In this document: one piece after another, positions 17,232 to 26,881 of the stretch
Position numbering within the stretch: position 1 is the first letter of the stretch
Layout: the number at the start of each line of letters is the position of its first letter
Assembly: GCA_964397015.1 (NCBI GenBank)
Contig: CAYNHL010000012.1
Location: 1 to 45,319 of the forward strand
Direction: 5' to 3'
Source: MADRE2 sp964397015
GTDB lineage: Bacteria; Desulfobacterota; Desulfobacteria; Desulfobacterales; Desulfobacteraceae
DNA: 45,319 bases
Notes under the pieces: model-generated
What the model was told of the DNA's origin: nothing
Seen by the model: the letters and a program-made list of their open reading frames with translations, nothing else
Databases searched by the model: none
Translations under genes and position numbers: made by a program

Positions 17232-20200
17232 ATGGGGTTGTTAAGTTCGTACAAGGCGTTGTCAAGATGGCAGAAACTGTTTGCATGGACAGTGCTTCTT
17301 TTGATTCTTTATACTGTTTTCGGCTTTTTAATATTTCCTGTACTGGTGCAGAAAATTGCATCGGATAAATTGACCGTGGCCCTGAACCGGACCACGACAG
17401 TGGAAAAGGTCACTTTTAACCCATATACCCTGTTTCTTTCCCTGGAAGGGTTTCGCATACTTGAAAAAGACAGCGGCACCTCTTTTTGCACTCTCGAACG
17501 CGCACATGTCGATATGCAGGCCTCATCGCTTTTCAGGCGGGGTGCGGTGATCCGTGAGATCCTGGTTGACGGCCTCGAGCTGAACCTGGTCAGGAAACAG
17601 GACTATTCCTACAATATCAGTGACCTTATTGCATCCGGCCAATCTGATAAGGAAACTGACAAAGGATCGTTTTTCAGGTTTTCCGTATCAAATATCATGC
17701 TGGAAAACAGTAGTGTCATCCTGGAAGATCAGCTAAAGGACAAAACCCATACGTTTTCCGATATCAATATTGCCCTCCCTTTTTTGTCAAATATGGCTGT
17801 GCACAGCGATATCTTTGTAACTCCAAGGTTTTCGGTCAGGATCAACGGCGCTCCTGTCGAACTGGCCGGTCAGACCAAGCCCTTTACAGACAAAAAAGTC
17901 ACTCGCATGAATTTCAGCCTGAAAGATATTGATCTGCCTGTATATTATGCCTATGTTCCGGCGGACACAAACATGCAGCTGGTCTCAGGCACCCTGGATC
18001 TGTCCTGCCATGTCGAGTTCGAATTTCCCGATTCGCCCGGTAAGATGCCGGAGCTCTTTTTATCCGGTGAGCTGGATGTCCAGAATTTTGCTATCGATAC
18101 GGCCGATGCGGGACCGCTGCTCAACCTGGATAAACTCAACATGGTCATGGCACGGTCGAATATCCTGAAAGGCAATATCGTTCTTGAGGATGTCACGGTA
18201 TCATCACCCAGGATAACCCTGGTCCGAGATGAACACAAAGTGTTTAACATACAGAATTTGATGCCGGAAAAGGGCAAGAGTGAGCCTGGTGATGCCATTG
18301 TTGATGCAGAGGAATCCCAGGCAGCACCGGCCTTTGATATTCAGCTGGAATGCGGCCGGATTGCCATGACAGATGCCGGTATCATCCTGGTGGACGTACA
18401 GAACGAACAGATGTTGTTTTCCCTTCCGGTTGCCATGGTTGAAGACCTGGCGATGGAAACCGGGCAAAAAAAGGTTTCCATCGGAAAGGCGGCTTTTGAT
18501 GACGGGCGGCTGAATGTGTACAGGATGGCAGATGATGTGCTCAACCTGCTGGTGTTTTCAGGAGAAAAAAAACCGGTCCGGGATTCAGCTTCCGATCCTG
18601 AAGCATCCTTGCCGGGATGGACGGCACAGCTGGATTCACTGGCATTGAACGGATTTGCCGTCGATGCGCAGGATCTTGCAGGAAAAGGCCGGGGTTCGCT
18701 GAGTATCCAGGATCTGACCCTGACCGGACAGAAAATTTCCAACAATGAAGGGCAGCTGGCCGATGCCGGTATGTCATTCGGCATGAACAAGGACGGGCGG
18801 GTTGAACTTGAAGGCTCACTGGGGCTTGTTCCGCTCGATATCGATACAAAGATACAGGTGGACCGTATCCGGCTGGACTGGTTCCAGCCTTTTATATCAA
18901 ACATGCTAAATGTCATCGTATCAGGGGGAACAGTATCCACCACGGGGCAGGTTGTACTGCAGGTCAATGAAACCGGCGGATTGAAGCCCGGATTCAAAGG
19001 CGATATTTCGGTTTCGGAGTTCAAGGCCATGAACAGCCCGGCAGGCGATGATCTTGCAGGCTTTGGCCGCCTGGATGTAAAAAACCTTGCCCTTGAGATG
19101 AATCCGCTGACGGCCGAAATTGATACGATCAGCCTCGAGGAGCCGGTGTCGCAGCTGCTTGTCTACCCGGACGGCTCTTTGAACTATTCACAGATTTTCA
19201 AGCCGACAAGTGAAAAAGCGGGTAACGACCAGGACCCGGCCGCTGCAGACAAAAGCGGCAGCGGCAAAATTCCGCTTGAAATAGGCCAGGTGGTTATTAA
19301 AGACGGTCAACTGGACATTCTGGACCGGTCAATCACCCCCCATCTCAGCGCCGGAGTGACACAGATCCATGCCGGTATCAAGGGTTTGAGCGCAAGGGAA
19401 ACCGTGCAGTCTGACCTGAATATATCGGCAGTGGTCAACAATCATACGCCTGTTACCATAGAAGGGAAAATCAACCCTTTGAAAGAGGATTTTTTCTGTG
19501 ATATGGACATCACCTGTTCAGGACTGGATCTTGGTTTTTTGTCCCCATATGCCGGGAAATATGCCGGGTACAAGATCCAGAGGGGAAAGATGACTCTAGA
19601 TCTTTCATACCTTGTCGACCAGCGCAAGCTTGAATCCCGGAACAAGCTATACCTGGACCAGTTCGATTTTGGAAAAAAAGTCAAAAGCGAGTATGCCATC
19701 GACGCTCCGGTAACCCTGGCCGTGGCACTGCTCAAAGATCCTTCCGGTATGATTACGCTTGACCTGCCTGTAAATGGAAGCCTGGACGATCCGGAGTTCT
19801 CCGTGACCGGTATCGTGATCAAGATGATAGTCAACCTGCTGGTCAAAGCTGCCACGGCACCTTTTTCATTGCTCGGTGCCATGTTCGGAGGCGGAGAAGA
19901 CCTCAATGTAATTGCATTCGAGCCGGGAGACCAAGACCTGACACCACAGGCCCGGGAAAAAACCGAAACCCTTGCAACCGCCCTGTCGCAACGTCCTGCC
20001 CTCAAGCTTGAAATCCAGGGGTTTGTGGACATTGACAAGGATCGCAGAGCGCTTGAGCAGAGCGCATTCAACAGGCGTTTGAAAGCAATGAAGCTGACAC
20101 ACATGGTCGAACAGGGCCTTTTGGGAATTCCACTGGATGAGATCAGCCTGACCGAAGAAGAATACAAGTTTTTCCTTGCAGCTGCTTATACCCGGACCCA

Positions 20201-20555
20201 GGAGGGACAGCGTCTGGCGGAAATGGACACAAAGGGTGATTCAACCCCTTCAGACGATGATGATATAGATACCGGCCCTGCCGAACCTGAAACTGCAGAG
20301 AATCTTCCAGATTCCGAAAAACATCAGTTGCCTCCTGTTGACCAGATGGTCCGGGCCGTCATGGACAGTATACAGATAACCGATGACGACTTGAGACAGC
20401 TGGCTGCACAACGATCCATGGCGGTAAAGGATGCCATACTCTCAGATAAGCAGATCGATCCCGGGCGCGTATTTATTCTGCAGCCCGGCGGGCTTGAGCC
20501 TGAAAACTATCAGGAATCTGAGGATACGGGAATTGTCCAGATGTCACTGAAATAG
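17232..20555 (+). CDS. DUF748 (AsmA-like) envelope protein with OmpA-like tail
   Basis: A 1107-residue protein. One N-terminal membrane helix (about residues 15-38) anchors a very long, beta-rich periplasmic region resembling the DUF748/AsmA superfamily; these proteins are thought to shape or transport lipid across the envelope. The stretch VNLLVKAATAPFSLLGAMFGGG (split by a short turn) precedes an OmpA-like segment with FEPGDQDLTPQAREK. A low-complexity acidic linker (SDDDDIDTG) and a conserved tail end it. AAGGAG sits 7 bases before the ATG, which is preferred over an ATG 33 bases upstream. The precise function is unknown. Confidence 0.8.
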   Translation: MGLLSSYKALSRWQKLFAWTVLLLILYTVFGFLIFPVLVQKIASDKLTVALNRTTTVEKVTFNPYTLFLSLEGFRILEKDSGTSFCTLERAHVDMQASSLFRRGAVIREILVDGLELNLVRKQDYSYNISDLIASGQSDKETDKGSFFRFSVSNIMLENSSVILEDQLKDKTHTFSDINIALPFLSNMAVHSDIFVTPRFSVRINGAPVELAGQTKPFTDKKVTRMNFSLKDIDLPVYYAYVPADTNMQLVSGTLDLSCHVEFEFPDSPGKMPELFLSGELDVQNFAIDTADAGPLLNLDKLNMVMARSNILKGNIVLEDVTVSSPRITLVRDEHKVFNIQNLMPEKGKSEPGDAIVDAEESQAAPAFDIQLECGRIAMTDAGIILVDVQNEQMLFSLPVAMVEDLAMETGQKKVSIGKAAFDDGRLNVYRMADDVLNLLVFSGEKKPVRDSASDPEASLPGWTAQLDSLALNGFAVDAQDLAGKGRGSLSIQDLTLTGQKISNNEGQLADAGMSFGMNKDGRVELEGSLGLVPLDIDTKIQVDRIRLDWFQPFISNMLNVIVSGGTVSTTGQVVLQVNETGGLKPGFKGDISVSEFKAMNSPAGDDLAGFGRLDVKNLALEMNPLTAEIDTISLEEPVSQLLVYPDGSLNYSQIFKPTSEKAGNDQDPAAADKSGSGKIPLEIGQVVIKDGQLDILDRSITPHLSAGVTQIHAGIKGLSARETVQSDLNISAVVNNHTPVTIEGKINPLKEDFFCDMDITCSGLDLGFLSPYAGKYAGYKIQRGKMTLDLSYLVDQRKLESRNKLYLDQFDFGKKVKSEYAIDAPVTLAVALLKDPSGMITLDLPVNGSLDDPEFSVTGIVIKMIVNLLVKAATAPFSLLGAMFGGGEDLNVIAFEPGDQDLTPQAREKTETLATALSQRPALKLEIQGFVDIDKDRRALEQSAFNRRLKAMKLTHMVEQGLLGIPLDEISLTEEEYKFFLAAAYTRTQEGQRLAEMDTKGDSTPSDDDDIDTGPAEPETAENLPDSEKHQLPPVDQMVRAVMDSIQITDDDLRQLAAQRSMAVKDAILSDKQIDPGRVFILQPGGLEPENYQESEDTGIVQMSLK

Positions 20556-20592
20556 CAAACAGCAACCATAATAGAATAAAAAGGGAAAGAAA

Positions 20593-21021
20593 ATGGGATC
20601 CCGAGTTAAAACCATATTGCAGAAAATAAACTTCATTGAAACCGACATGGAGGTACACCGCCAGATCCTGGTCTCCATCGATCCAGAAGACCGGGACCAG
20701 ATCAGGGATGTGGTGGAAAAAATAGCCGGTATGAAGGCACGGATCCAGGAGCTTAAACAGGAAATATTGAATCATGACCCGGATGAATACCAGGCAATGA
20801 TGAAAATAGAGACTGCCGTTGGCCAGTTTAAAGAACAGTCCAGAAACAAAACCTTTGCAAATGTAAAAGCATTGAACGAGACCGGGGAGTGCCGGCTGGT
20901 ACTGGATGACGGACAGGTCATAGACTGCCTGGTGGCTGCGCAGGAAGACAATGGAAACTGGATGGTCCTGACACTGGAAGGCCTGACAATGGAAGTGGCA
21001 AAAGACCGGGTGCGGTCATGA
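20593..21021 (+). CDS. Small coiled-coil protein of unknown function
   Basis: A 142-residue soluble protein I do not recognise. Residues 1-60 are charged and heptad-like, suggesting a coiled coil. Residues 85-140 look like a small beta-strand domain (CRLVLDDGQVIDCLV then NWMVLTLEG). No signal peptide or membrane helix is seen. GGAAAG precedes the ATG. It begins 37 bases after the DUF748 gene and overlaps the following transporter gene by 4 bases (ATGA), so it is probably translated with that gene. Confidence 0.7.
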   Translation: MGSRVKTILQKINFIETDMEVHRQILVSIDPEDRDQIRDVVEKIAGMKARIQELKQEILNHDPDEYQAMMKIETAVGQFKEQSRNKTFANVKALNETGECRLVLDDGQVIDCLVAAQEDNGNWMVLTLEGLTMEVAKDRVRS

Positions 21022-21932
21022 TACGTCAGGTATGCATGAGCAATCTTTTTTTATACATTGTCACGGTTCTGGTATGGGGGTCTACCTGGCTGGCCATCAA
21101 GTTCCAGCTGGGGGCCGTGGACCCCATGGTGTCGGTCTGCTACCGCTTTGCCATAGCTGCCGTCATTTTAATGATATTCTGCCACGTACGTCACCTGAAT
21201 ATGAAGTTTTCCGGAAAAGAACATTTTTTCATGGCTCTTTTCGGCATCATGCTTTTTTCCGTCAATTACTGGCTGGTATATGTTGCTGAAATCTACATAA
21301 CCAGCGGCCTGGTGGCAGTTCTGTTTACAGCTGTTGTCTTCTTGAACATCATTAACGGTGCTGTGTTCCTGAAATCCGCCGTCAGGTTGAAAACACTTGC
21401 CGGAGCTTTTGTCGGCGCCATCGGTATCTGCTTTATATTTTACCCTGAGATCCAGTCTTTTGATTTGTCGGATAAAAGTGTTTTTGGACTGTCCATCGGC
21501 CTTTTGAGCGTTTTTCTGGCATCACTGGGCAATATCCTGTCGGCCCGTAACCAGCAGCATAAGCTGCCGGTCATACAGGCAAACGCATACGGAATGGCCT
21601 ATGGGGCAGGACTGCTCATGATCCTGGCGCTTTTGCTGGGAAAACAGTTTTCATTTTCTTTCAGCGTACATTATGTCACCTCGCTGGTCTACCTGTCGGT
21701 TTTCGGATCCATTATAGCCTTTGGCAGCTACCTGACCCTGATTGGAAAAATAGGGGCGGACAGGGCTGCTTACGCCATTATGGCCGTACCCGTAGTTGCC
21801 CTGGTGCTCTCTTCCATGTTTGAAGGATACCAATGGAACATCCCGGCCGTTATCGGGCTGGTGATGGTTCTCGGCGGAAACTACCTTGTGCTGGCCAGAA
21901 AAAAATCTTTGCCCGGCAGGGCGGTTCACTGA
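21018..21932 (+). CDS. EamA/DMT-family transporter
   Basis: A 304-residue membrane protein with about ten hydrophobic helices in two repeats of five, the drug/metabolite transporter fold. The opening VTVLVWGSTWLAIKFQLG and the second-repeat LGGNYLVLARK end are typical of EamA proteins, which export amino acids or other metabolites. The substrate cannot be told from sequence. A second ATG at 21036 with AGG 5 bases upstream may be the true start. Confidence 0.85.
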   Translation: MIRQVCMSNLFLYIVTVLVWGSTWLAIKFQLGAVDPMVSVCYRFAIAAVILMIFCHVRHLNMKFSGKEHFFMALFGIMLFSVNYWLVYVAEIYITSGLVAVLFTAVVFLNIINGAVFLKSAVRLKTLAGAFVGAIGICFIFYPEIQSFDLSDKSVFGLSIGLLSVFLASLGNILSARNQQHKLPVIQANAYGMAYGAGLLMILALLLGKQFSFSFSVHYVTSLVYLSVFGSIIAFGSYLTLIGKIGADRAAYAIMAVPVVALVLSSMFEGYQWNIPAVIGLVMVLGGNYLVLARKKSLPGRAVH

Positions 21933-21969
21933 ATTATTCTGAATACGTATTGCATATCCAGGACAGGAT

Positions 21970-22320
21970 GTGGTATTGAACCAGGGTATGAGACAATATC
22001 GAATAGACGGGCTGCTGCCGGCTGATTATGAGAAGCTCAAAGATTTTGCGGACAACTTCCTTGAACCATCACCCCTGGCAGGCGTATACTGGATAACCAT
22101 CATCCCTGATCTGCTGACTCCTGTCCAGAAGGAACATGAAACCTGTGGTCCCCACATATTCGGGCTGGAACTTGAAGAGGACTGCCTGTCCTGCGAATTT
22201 CTTGTAAGAATCAAGACCGGCATCAAATGCGACTGCATGGGATATGCTACACCGAAGCAGAGAGCCTGGCTCATGGATACGGTGGATGCCATGCTGGAAA
22301 AACTCGACATCCGTATCTGA
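21970..22320 (+). CDS. Cysteine-rich small protein next to RNase J, unknown function
   Basis: A protein of up to 116 residues that I cannot assign. It holds C59, C72, C75, C87 and C89, that is, CLSC followed by CDC, with nearby H56 and H62; this could bind a metal. There is no membrane segment. The start is uncertain: GTG at 21970, TTG at 21976 (AGGA 7 bases upstream, best placed) or ATG at 21988. It ends 9 bases before the RNase J gene. Confidence 0.65.
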   Translation: MVLNQGMRQYRIDGLLPADYEKLKDFADNFLEPSPLAGVYWITIIPDLLTPVQKEHETCGPHIFGLELEEDCLSCEFLVRIKTGIKCDCMGYATPKQRAWLMDTVDAMLEKLDIRI

Positions 22321-22329
22321 GGACAGCCA

Positions 22330-23979
22330 ATGCTTAAAATTATACCGCTGGGCGGGCTTGGCGAGATCGGGCTCAATATGATGGTGATGGAGTACCAGGA
22401 TTTTATCTTCATCATAGATGCCGGACTGATGTTTCCGGAAGATTATATGCTCGGGGTTGATATCGTGATCCCGGACATGGAATATATTAGGGCTAACCGG
22501 GAAAAAGTAAAAGGCATAATTCTGACCCATGCCCATGAAGATCATGTAGGCGCTCTGACATACCTGCTCAAACAGTTCCACATCCCGGTTTTTGCAACAC
22601 CTTTTACCCTGGGTATAGTGAAAAACAAGCTCCTGGAGGCGGATATCCTCCACCAGGTCGTTCTGCATGTCGTCAACCCGGGACAGAACATTGTCCTTGG
22701 GCCTTTTGAGATAGAATTCATAAGGGTCAGCCACAGTACAATCGACGGGGTGGGCCTTGCCATAAAGACACCGGTCGGTGTCGTTGTCCATACCGGCGAT
22801 TTCAGGATCACCCACAGTGCTGACCACATGAAGTCAACCGATCTGTCCAGCTTCGCCCGTTTCGGAGAGCAGGGGGTACTTGCGCTGTTGTCGGATTCCA
22901 CCAATGTCGAAGAACAGGGATATTCTATTTCAGAAGAAGAGGTAGTAAAAAATCTGTCAAAGATTATCGCAAACAGTGCCGGAAGGATCATTGTCGCTCT
23001 TTTTGCTTCCAATGTCCACCGCATTCAGCAGGTGATGGATATTGCCGTGTCCAGGAACCGGAAAGTGGCGATCAGCGGCCGGAGTATGGAACAAATTGTT
23101 GCTGTTGCCATGGAACTGGGCTATATCTCCTGTCCCAAAGATCTTATTGTCGACGTAAGGGAAATCGACAGCCTTCCGGACACACAAGTTATGGTTATCA
23201 CCACAGGAAGCCAGGGAGAGCCCATGTCATCACTAGTGAGAATGGCCTCGGGTCTCCATAAACAGATCAGTATTAAAAAAGGGGACAATGTTATTTTGTC
23301 CTCAAAGCGCATACCGGGAAATGAAAAAGCCATTGCCAATATAATCAACCGCCTGTACCGCCGGGGGGCCACGGTCATTTATTCAAAAATTGCCCAGATT
23401 CACGCATCCGGCCATGCACACCAGGAAGAGCTCAAGCTCATGATCAACCTGACACGGCCTGAATATTTCATCCCGATTCACGGTGAATACCGGCATCTTG
23501 TAATCCATGCAAGACTTGCCGAGCAGCTCGGTATCCCAATGCAAAAAGCTATTGTTGCAGAAAACGGTAAGATCATTTCCTTTGACGGCAAAACCGGAGC
23601 CATCTCCGGCCAGGTTCAGACAGGGAGAATCCTGGTGGATGGCAAAGGGGTTGGGGATGTTGGAAGGAGTGTGCTCAAAGAGCGGCGGGAACTGTCAGAG
23701 GGCGGCCTGGTCGTGGTGACCATGATAATAGACGAAGAAACCGGCGTAGTGCTTTACGGTCCCGAACTCATGTCAAAAGGATTTGTGTTTGATTCCTCCA
23801 CCGGATATCTCATCGATGATGCGCAATGCGTTATCCTCGAGATCGTGGAAGAAATTGAAGCGGGATCGGAGAACCGGGTGGACAATATCAGGAAAAAACT
23901 GATCCGGGCGTTGAAACAGTATTTTTCTTTTACCATCGGGCGGCGGCCCATGATTGTTCCGATTGTTCTTGAAATATGA
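22330..23979 (+). CDS. rnj: Ribonuclease J
   Basis: A metallo-beta-lactamase/beta-CASP nuclease with 5'-3' exo- and endonuclease activity in mRNA decay and rRNA maturation. The metal motif HAHEDH is at 67-72, with further ligands in TGDFR and the beta-CASP histidine in PIHGEYRHL; SSKRIPGNE and HASGHAHQEEL are typical RNase J. At 549 residues it has the full C-terminal domain. AGGA lies 6 bases before the ATG. The stop overlaps the ftsK start. Confidence 0.93.
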   Translation: MLKIIPLGGLGEIGLNMMVMEYQDFIFIIDAGLMFPEDYMLGVDIVIPDMEYIRANREKVKGIILTHAHEDHVGALTYLLKQFHIPVFATPFTLGIVKNKLLEADILHQVVLHVVNPGQNIVLGPFEIEFIRVSHSTIDGVGLAIKTPVGVVVHTGDFRITHSADHMKSTDLSSFARFGEQGVLALLSDSTNVEEQGYSISEEEVVKNLSKIIANSAGRIIVALFASNVHRIQQVMDIAVSRNRKVAISGRSMEQIVAVAMELGYISCPKDLIVDVREIDSLPDTQVMVITTGSQGEPMSSLVRMASGLHKQISIKKGDNVILSSKRIPGNEKAIANIINRLYRRGATVIYSKIAQIHASGHAHQEELKLMINLTRPEYFIPIHGEYRHLVIHARLAEQLGIPMQKAIVAENGKIISFDGKTGAISGQVQTGRILVDGKGVGDVGRSVLKERRELSEGGLVVVTMIIDEETGVVLYGPELMSKGFVFDSSTGYLIDDAQCVILEIVEEIEAGSENRVDNIRKKLIRALKQYFSFTIGRRPMIVPIVLEI

Positions 23980-26237
23980 AAAGAGAACTCAACGGCATCC
24001 TGTTTTTTTTCGGCATCGTGTTTGTCTGTGTAAGTCTTTTTTCCTATCACCATCTCGATCCCGCTATAGGAAACCATGCATTTGACCTGGACCGGGAGGT
24101 CCACAATCTTTTCGGCGTATTCGGGGCCCAGGCAGCCGGCCTGCTGGTCTTTGTGTTCGGGCTTGGATCTTTCTGGCTGCCGGTACTGCTTTTACTTACG
24201 GCGGTCTGGTATTTCAAGGGACGTTCGTCCCGGGTGATAGGGCTGACCCTTGCAGGCGGTTTTTTACTGATGATTGCAACGGGCAGCCTGTTTTACCTTT
24301 TCAAGGACGAGTACCTGGTGCTGGGGTCGCTTTTTTCGGCCGGAGGTGCCGCAGGCATGGCATTGACAGCTTTTTTGCTGCGATATGCCAATTTTCCGGG
24401 TTGCATCATTATCCTTTTTTTCTTTTTTATCATCGGGTTTATCCTTGCGACCGGGGTATCCACCATGACCCTTTTATCCATGATCAAGAGGGGAATCCTG
24501 GCGATGGTCTCCACTTTAAAGGAGGATATGGCCGAGCTTAAAAAGCTTTTGGGGCAGCAGGCAGCCGTTTTTAAAAAAAAGCGGGAATCCGGGCGCAAAT
24601 CTGACAGGACCACCCTGCCTGGCCCTGAATTGATCACCGACAAAAAGGTAGTTCAACCTGAGGTAAAAGCTGCGCCGGATAGCGACATTGAAAATGAAGA
24701 CCACGATTTTGCTGAACCTGCTATAGTTGAACTTGAACCGGAAGATGACCAGGTTTTTGAACCCCGGATGCAGGATATACGGGAAAAAAGTGATTTCAAA
24801 CTGCCGATTCTGTCCTTTCTTGAAGAACCGGGACAGGTCAAGCCGTCCCTTGATGCCGGGAAATTAAAGGAAAAAAGCCGTATCCTGGAGCAGAAACTCA
24901 ATGATTTCAATATTTCGGGCCAGGTAGTCGAGATACTGCCGGGACCGGTCATCACCACGTTTGAATACCGGCCGGCCCCAGGGGTCAAGATCAGCAAGAT
25001 TGTCGGGCTGACCGACGATCTCGCCCTTGCATTGAGTGCTATCAGCATCCGTATAGTAGCCCCCATACCTGGAAAGGACGTGGTGGGGATTGAAATACCC
25101 AATGAAACCCGGCAGATTGTTCATTTGCGGGAACTGATCTCTTCCAGGCCTTTTGCCGAGTCGGCCTCACGGCTGACCCTGGCTTTGGGAAAGGATATAC
25201 TGGGCAGTCCCGTGGTTACCCAGATGGATTCCATGCCGCACCTGCTCATAGCGGGAGCCACCGGTACCGGGAAAAGTGTTGGGCTCAATGCCATGATCAT
25301 ATCCCTTTTGTACAAATCCATGCCCGACGAAGTCAAGTTGATAATGATCGATCCCAAGCGCATCGAACTGTCGGTGTACAACGATATCCCCCACCTGATA
25401 TCTCCGGTTGTGACGGATATGAAAAAAGCCACCAATGCCCTGTTCTGGGCGGTCAGGGAAATGGAGCGGCGGTATGAACTGCTGGCTGAATCCGGTGTCA
25501 GGAATATAGTTCAGTATAACGAGATGGTCGCCATGGAAAAAAAGAACCGGATCAGGCTTGAATCCGAAGAGGGTGAGGAACTTCAGAAACTGCCTTATAT
25601 CGTTGTGATAGTGGATGAATTTGCTGACCTGATGATGGTGGCATCCAGGGATGTTGAATCGGCCCTGGCCCGGCTTGCCCAGATGGCCCGTGCAGCTGGT
25701 ATTCACCTGATTCTCGCCACCCAGAGGCCGTCGGTTGATGTTTTGACCGGGACCATCAAGGCCAATTTTCCCACCCGGATTTCCTTTCAGGTATCATCCA
25801 GGATCGATTCCAGGACCATCCTGGACGGCAACGGGTCGGAAAACCTGCTGGGAAACGGTGACATGCTTTTTCTGCCGCCGGGCACGGGGCGCCTCCAGCG
25901 GATTCAGGGAGCATTTATATCTGAAAAGGAAATTGCCCGGGTGACCGCATTTTTGAAAAAACAGCAGAAACCCGATTATGTATCCGATGTCACCCGGAAA
26001 GCAGATGACGGCAACGGGGCACTGACGGACGATGCGGAGCAGGATGAAAAATATGACGAGGCCGTGGCCCTTGTCACCAGGACGAGGCAGGCCTCGATAT
26101 CCAGTGTGCAGCGTCATCTCCGCATTGGATACAACCGGGCGGCCCGCATCATTGAAATGATGGAAAGCGAGGGTATAGTGGGGCCTGCCGACGGTTCAAA
26201 GCCCAGGGAGATTCTCGTTAGAAGCTATGACGATTGA
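23976..26237 (+). CDS. ftsK: DNA translocase FtsK
   Basis: FtsK pumps DNA at the division septum and helps resolve chromosome dimers. The 753 residues comprise four to five N-terminal membrane helices (1-165), a short charged linker (170-290), the alpha/beta motor with Walker A GATGTGKS at 427-434 and VIVDEFADLMM as Walker B, and a C-terminal gamma winged helix (about 690-753, with ISSVQRHLRIGYNRAARIIE) that reads polar DNA sequences. The linker is far shorter than that of E. coli FtsK, like SpoIIIE-size proteins. It overlaps both neighbours (4 and 11 bases). Confidence 0.95.
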   Translation: MKRELNGILFFFGIVFVCVSLFSYHHLDPAIGNHAFDLDREVHNLFGVFGAQAAGLLVFVFGLGSFWLPVLLLLTAVWYFKGRSSRVIGLTLAGGFLLMIATGSLFYLFKDEYLVLGSLFSAGGAAGMALTAFLLRYANFPGCIIILFFFFIIGFILATGVSTMTLLSMIKRGILAMVSTLKEDMAELKKLLGQQAAVFKKKRESGRKSDRTTLPGPELITDKKVVQPEVKAAPDSDIENEDHDFAEPAIVELEPEDDQVFEPRMQDIREKSDFKLPILSFLEEPGQVKPSLDAGKLKEKSRILEQKLNDFNISGQVVEILPGPVITTFEYRPAPGVKISKIVGLTDDLALALSAISIRIVAPIPGKDVVGIEIPNETRQIVHLRELISSRPFAESASRLTLALGKDILGSPVVTQMDSMPHLLIAGATGTGKSVGLNAMIISLLYKSMPDEVKLIMIDPKRIELSVYNDIPHLISPVVTDMKKATNALFWAVREMERRYELLAESGVRNIVQYNEMVAMEKKNRIRLESEEGEELQKLPYIVVIVDEFADLMMVASRDVESALARLAQMARAAGIHLILATQRPSVDVLTGTIKANFPTRISFQVSSRIDSRTILDGNGSENLLGNGDMLFLPPGTGRLQRIQGAFISEKEIARVTAFLKKQQKPDYVSDVTRKADDGNGALTDDAEQDEKYDEAVALVTRTRQASISSVQRHLRIGYNRAARIIEMMESEGIVGPADGSKPREILVRSYDD

Positions 26238-26847
26238 TATTGGGTTCTGGGAAACCATCAAAGGGTTCATGGACCCGGCAGAAGCACTGGCGCTGCATGA
26301 TCTGTCGGTCAAAGCCGCGGCAAACGGGCCGATTCTGGAGATCGGCAGCTATTGTGGAAAGTCAAGTTATGTAATAGGCACTGCCTGCCGTCAGAACGAC
26401 CGTGTGCTGTTTGCCGTTGATCACCACATGGGATCCGAGGAGCAGCAGCTGGGCCAGGCCTATTTTGATCCTGAATTGCTCGATGACTCGACCGGCTGCA
26501 TCAATACCCTGCCTTTTTTTCTGAAGACCCTTGAAACCGCTGGCCTGACACGTCATGTAGTCCCCCTGGTCACCGATTCCAGGACCGCTGGAAAATGCTG
26601 GAATACCCCTTTGTCAATGGTCTTTATCGATGGAGGCCACAGTTACGACGATGCCTGGGGCGATTACCGGACCTGGGCCGGGCATATCCTGCCCGGGGGA
26701 TACCTGGTATTTCATGATATTTTCATGAACCCGGCCGAGGGTGGGCAGGCCCCCAGGCAGGTGTATGAAAAAGTTCTGGAAGACAAGAGGTTCGTGCCCC
26801 TTGAAATGATAAAAACCCTTGGTATCCTGCAGCGTATCTCCCCCTGA
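26227..26847 (+). CDS. Class I SAM-dependent methyltransferase (family 24-like)
   Basis: A 206-residue protein with ILEIGSYCGKSS near residue 36 as the SAM-binding loop, VFIDGGHSYDDAWGDYRTW and FHDIF, which match the Methyltransf_24 group. Members act on sugars, lipids or small molecules; the substrate here is unknown. Its ATG lies inside the last codons of ftsK, 11 bases before that stop, so it is translationally linked to ftsK without an obvious functional link. Confidence 0.78.
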   Translation: MTIDIGFWETIKGFMDPAEALALHDLSVKAAANGPILEIGSYCGKSSYVIGTACRQNDRVLFAVDHHMGSEEQQLGQAYFDPELLDDSTGCINTLPFFLKTLETAGLTRHVVPLVTDSRTAGKCWNTPLSMVFIDGGHSYDDAWGDYRTWAGHILPGGYLVFHDIFMNPAEGGQAPRQVYEKVLEDKRFVPLEMIKTLGILQRISP

Positions 26848-26881
26848 TCCGCTGCCCTGAGACAAGTGTAAGGATTGTGCA

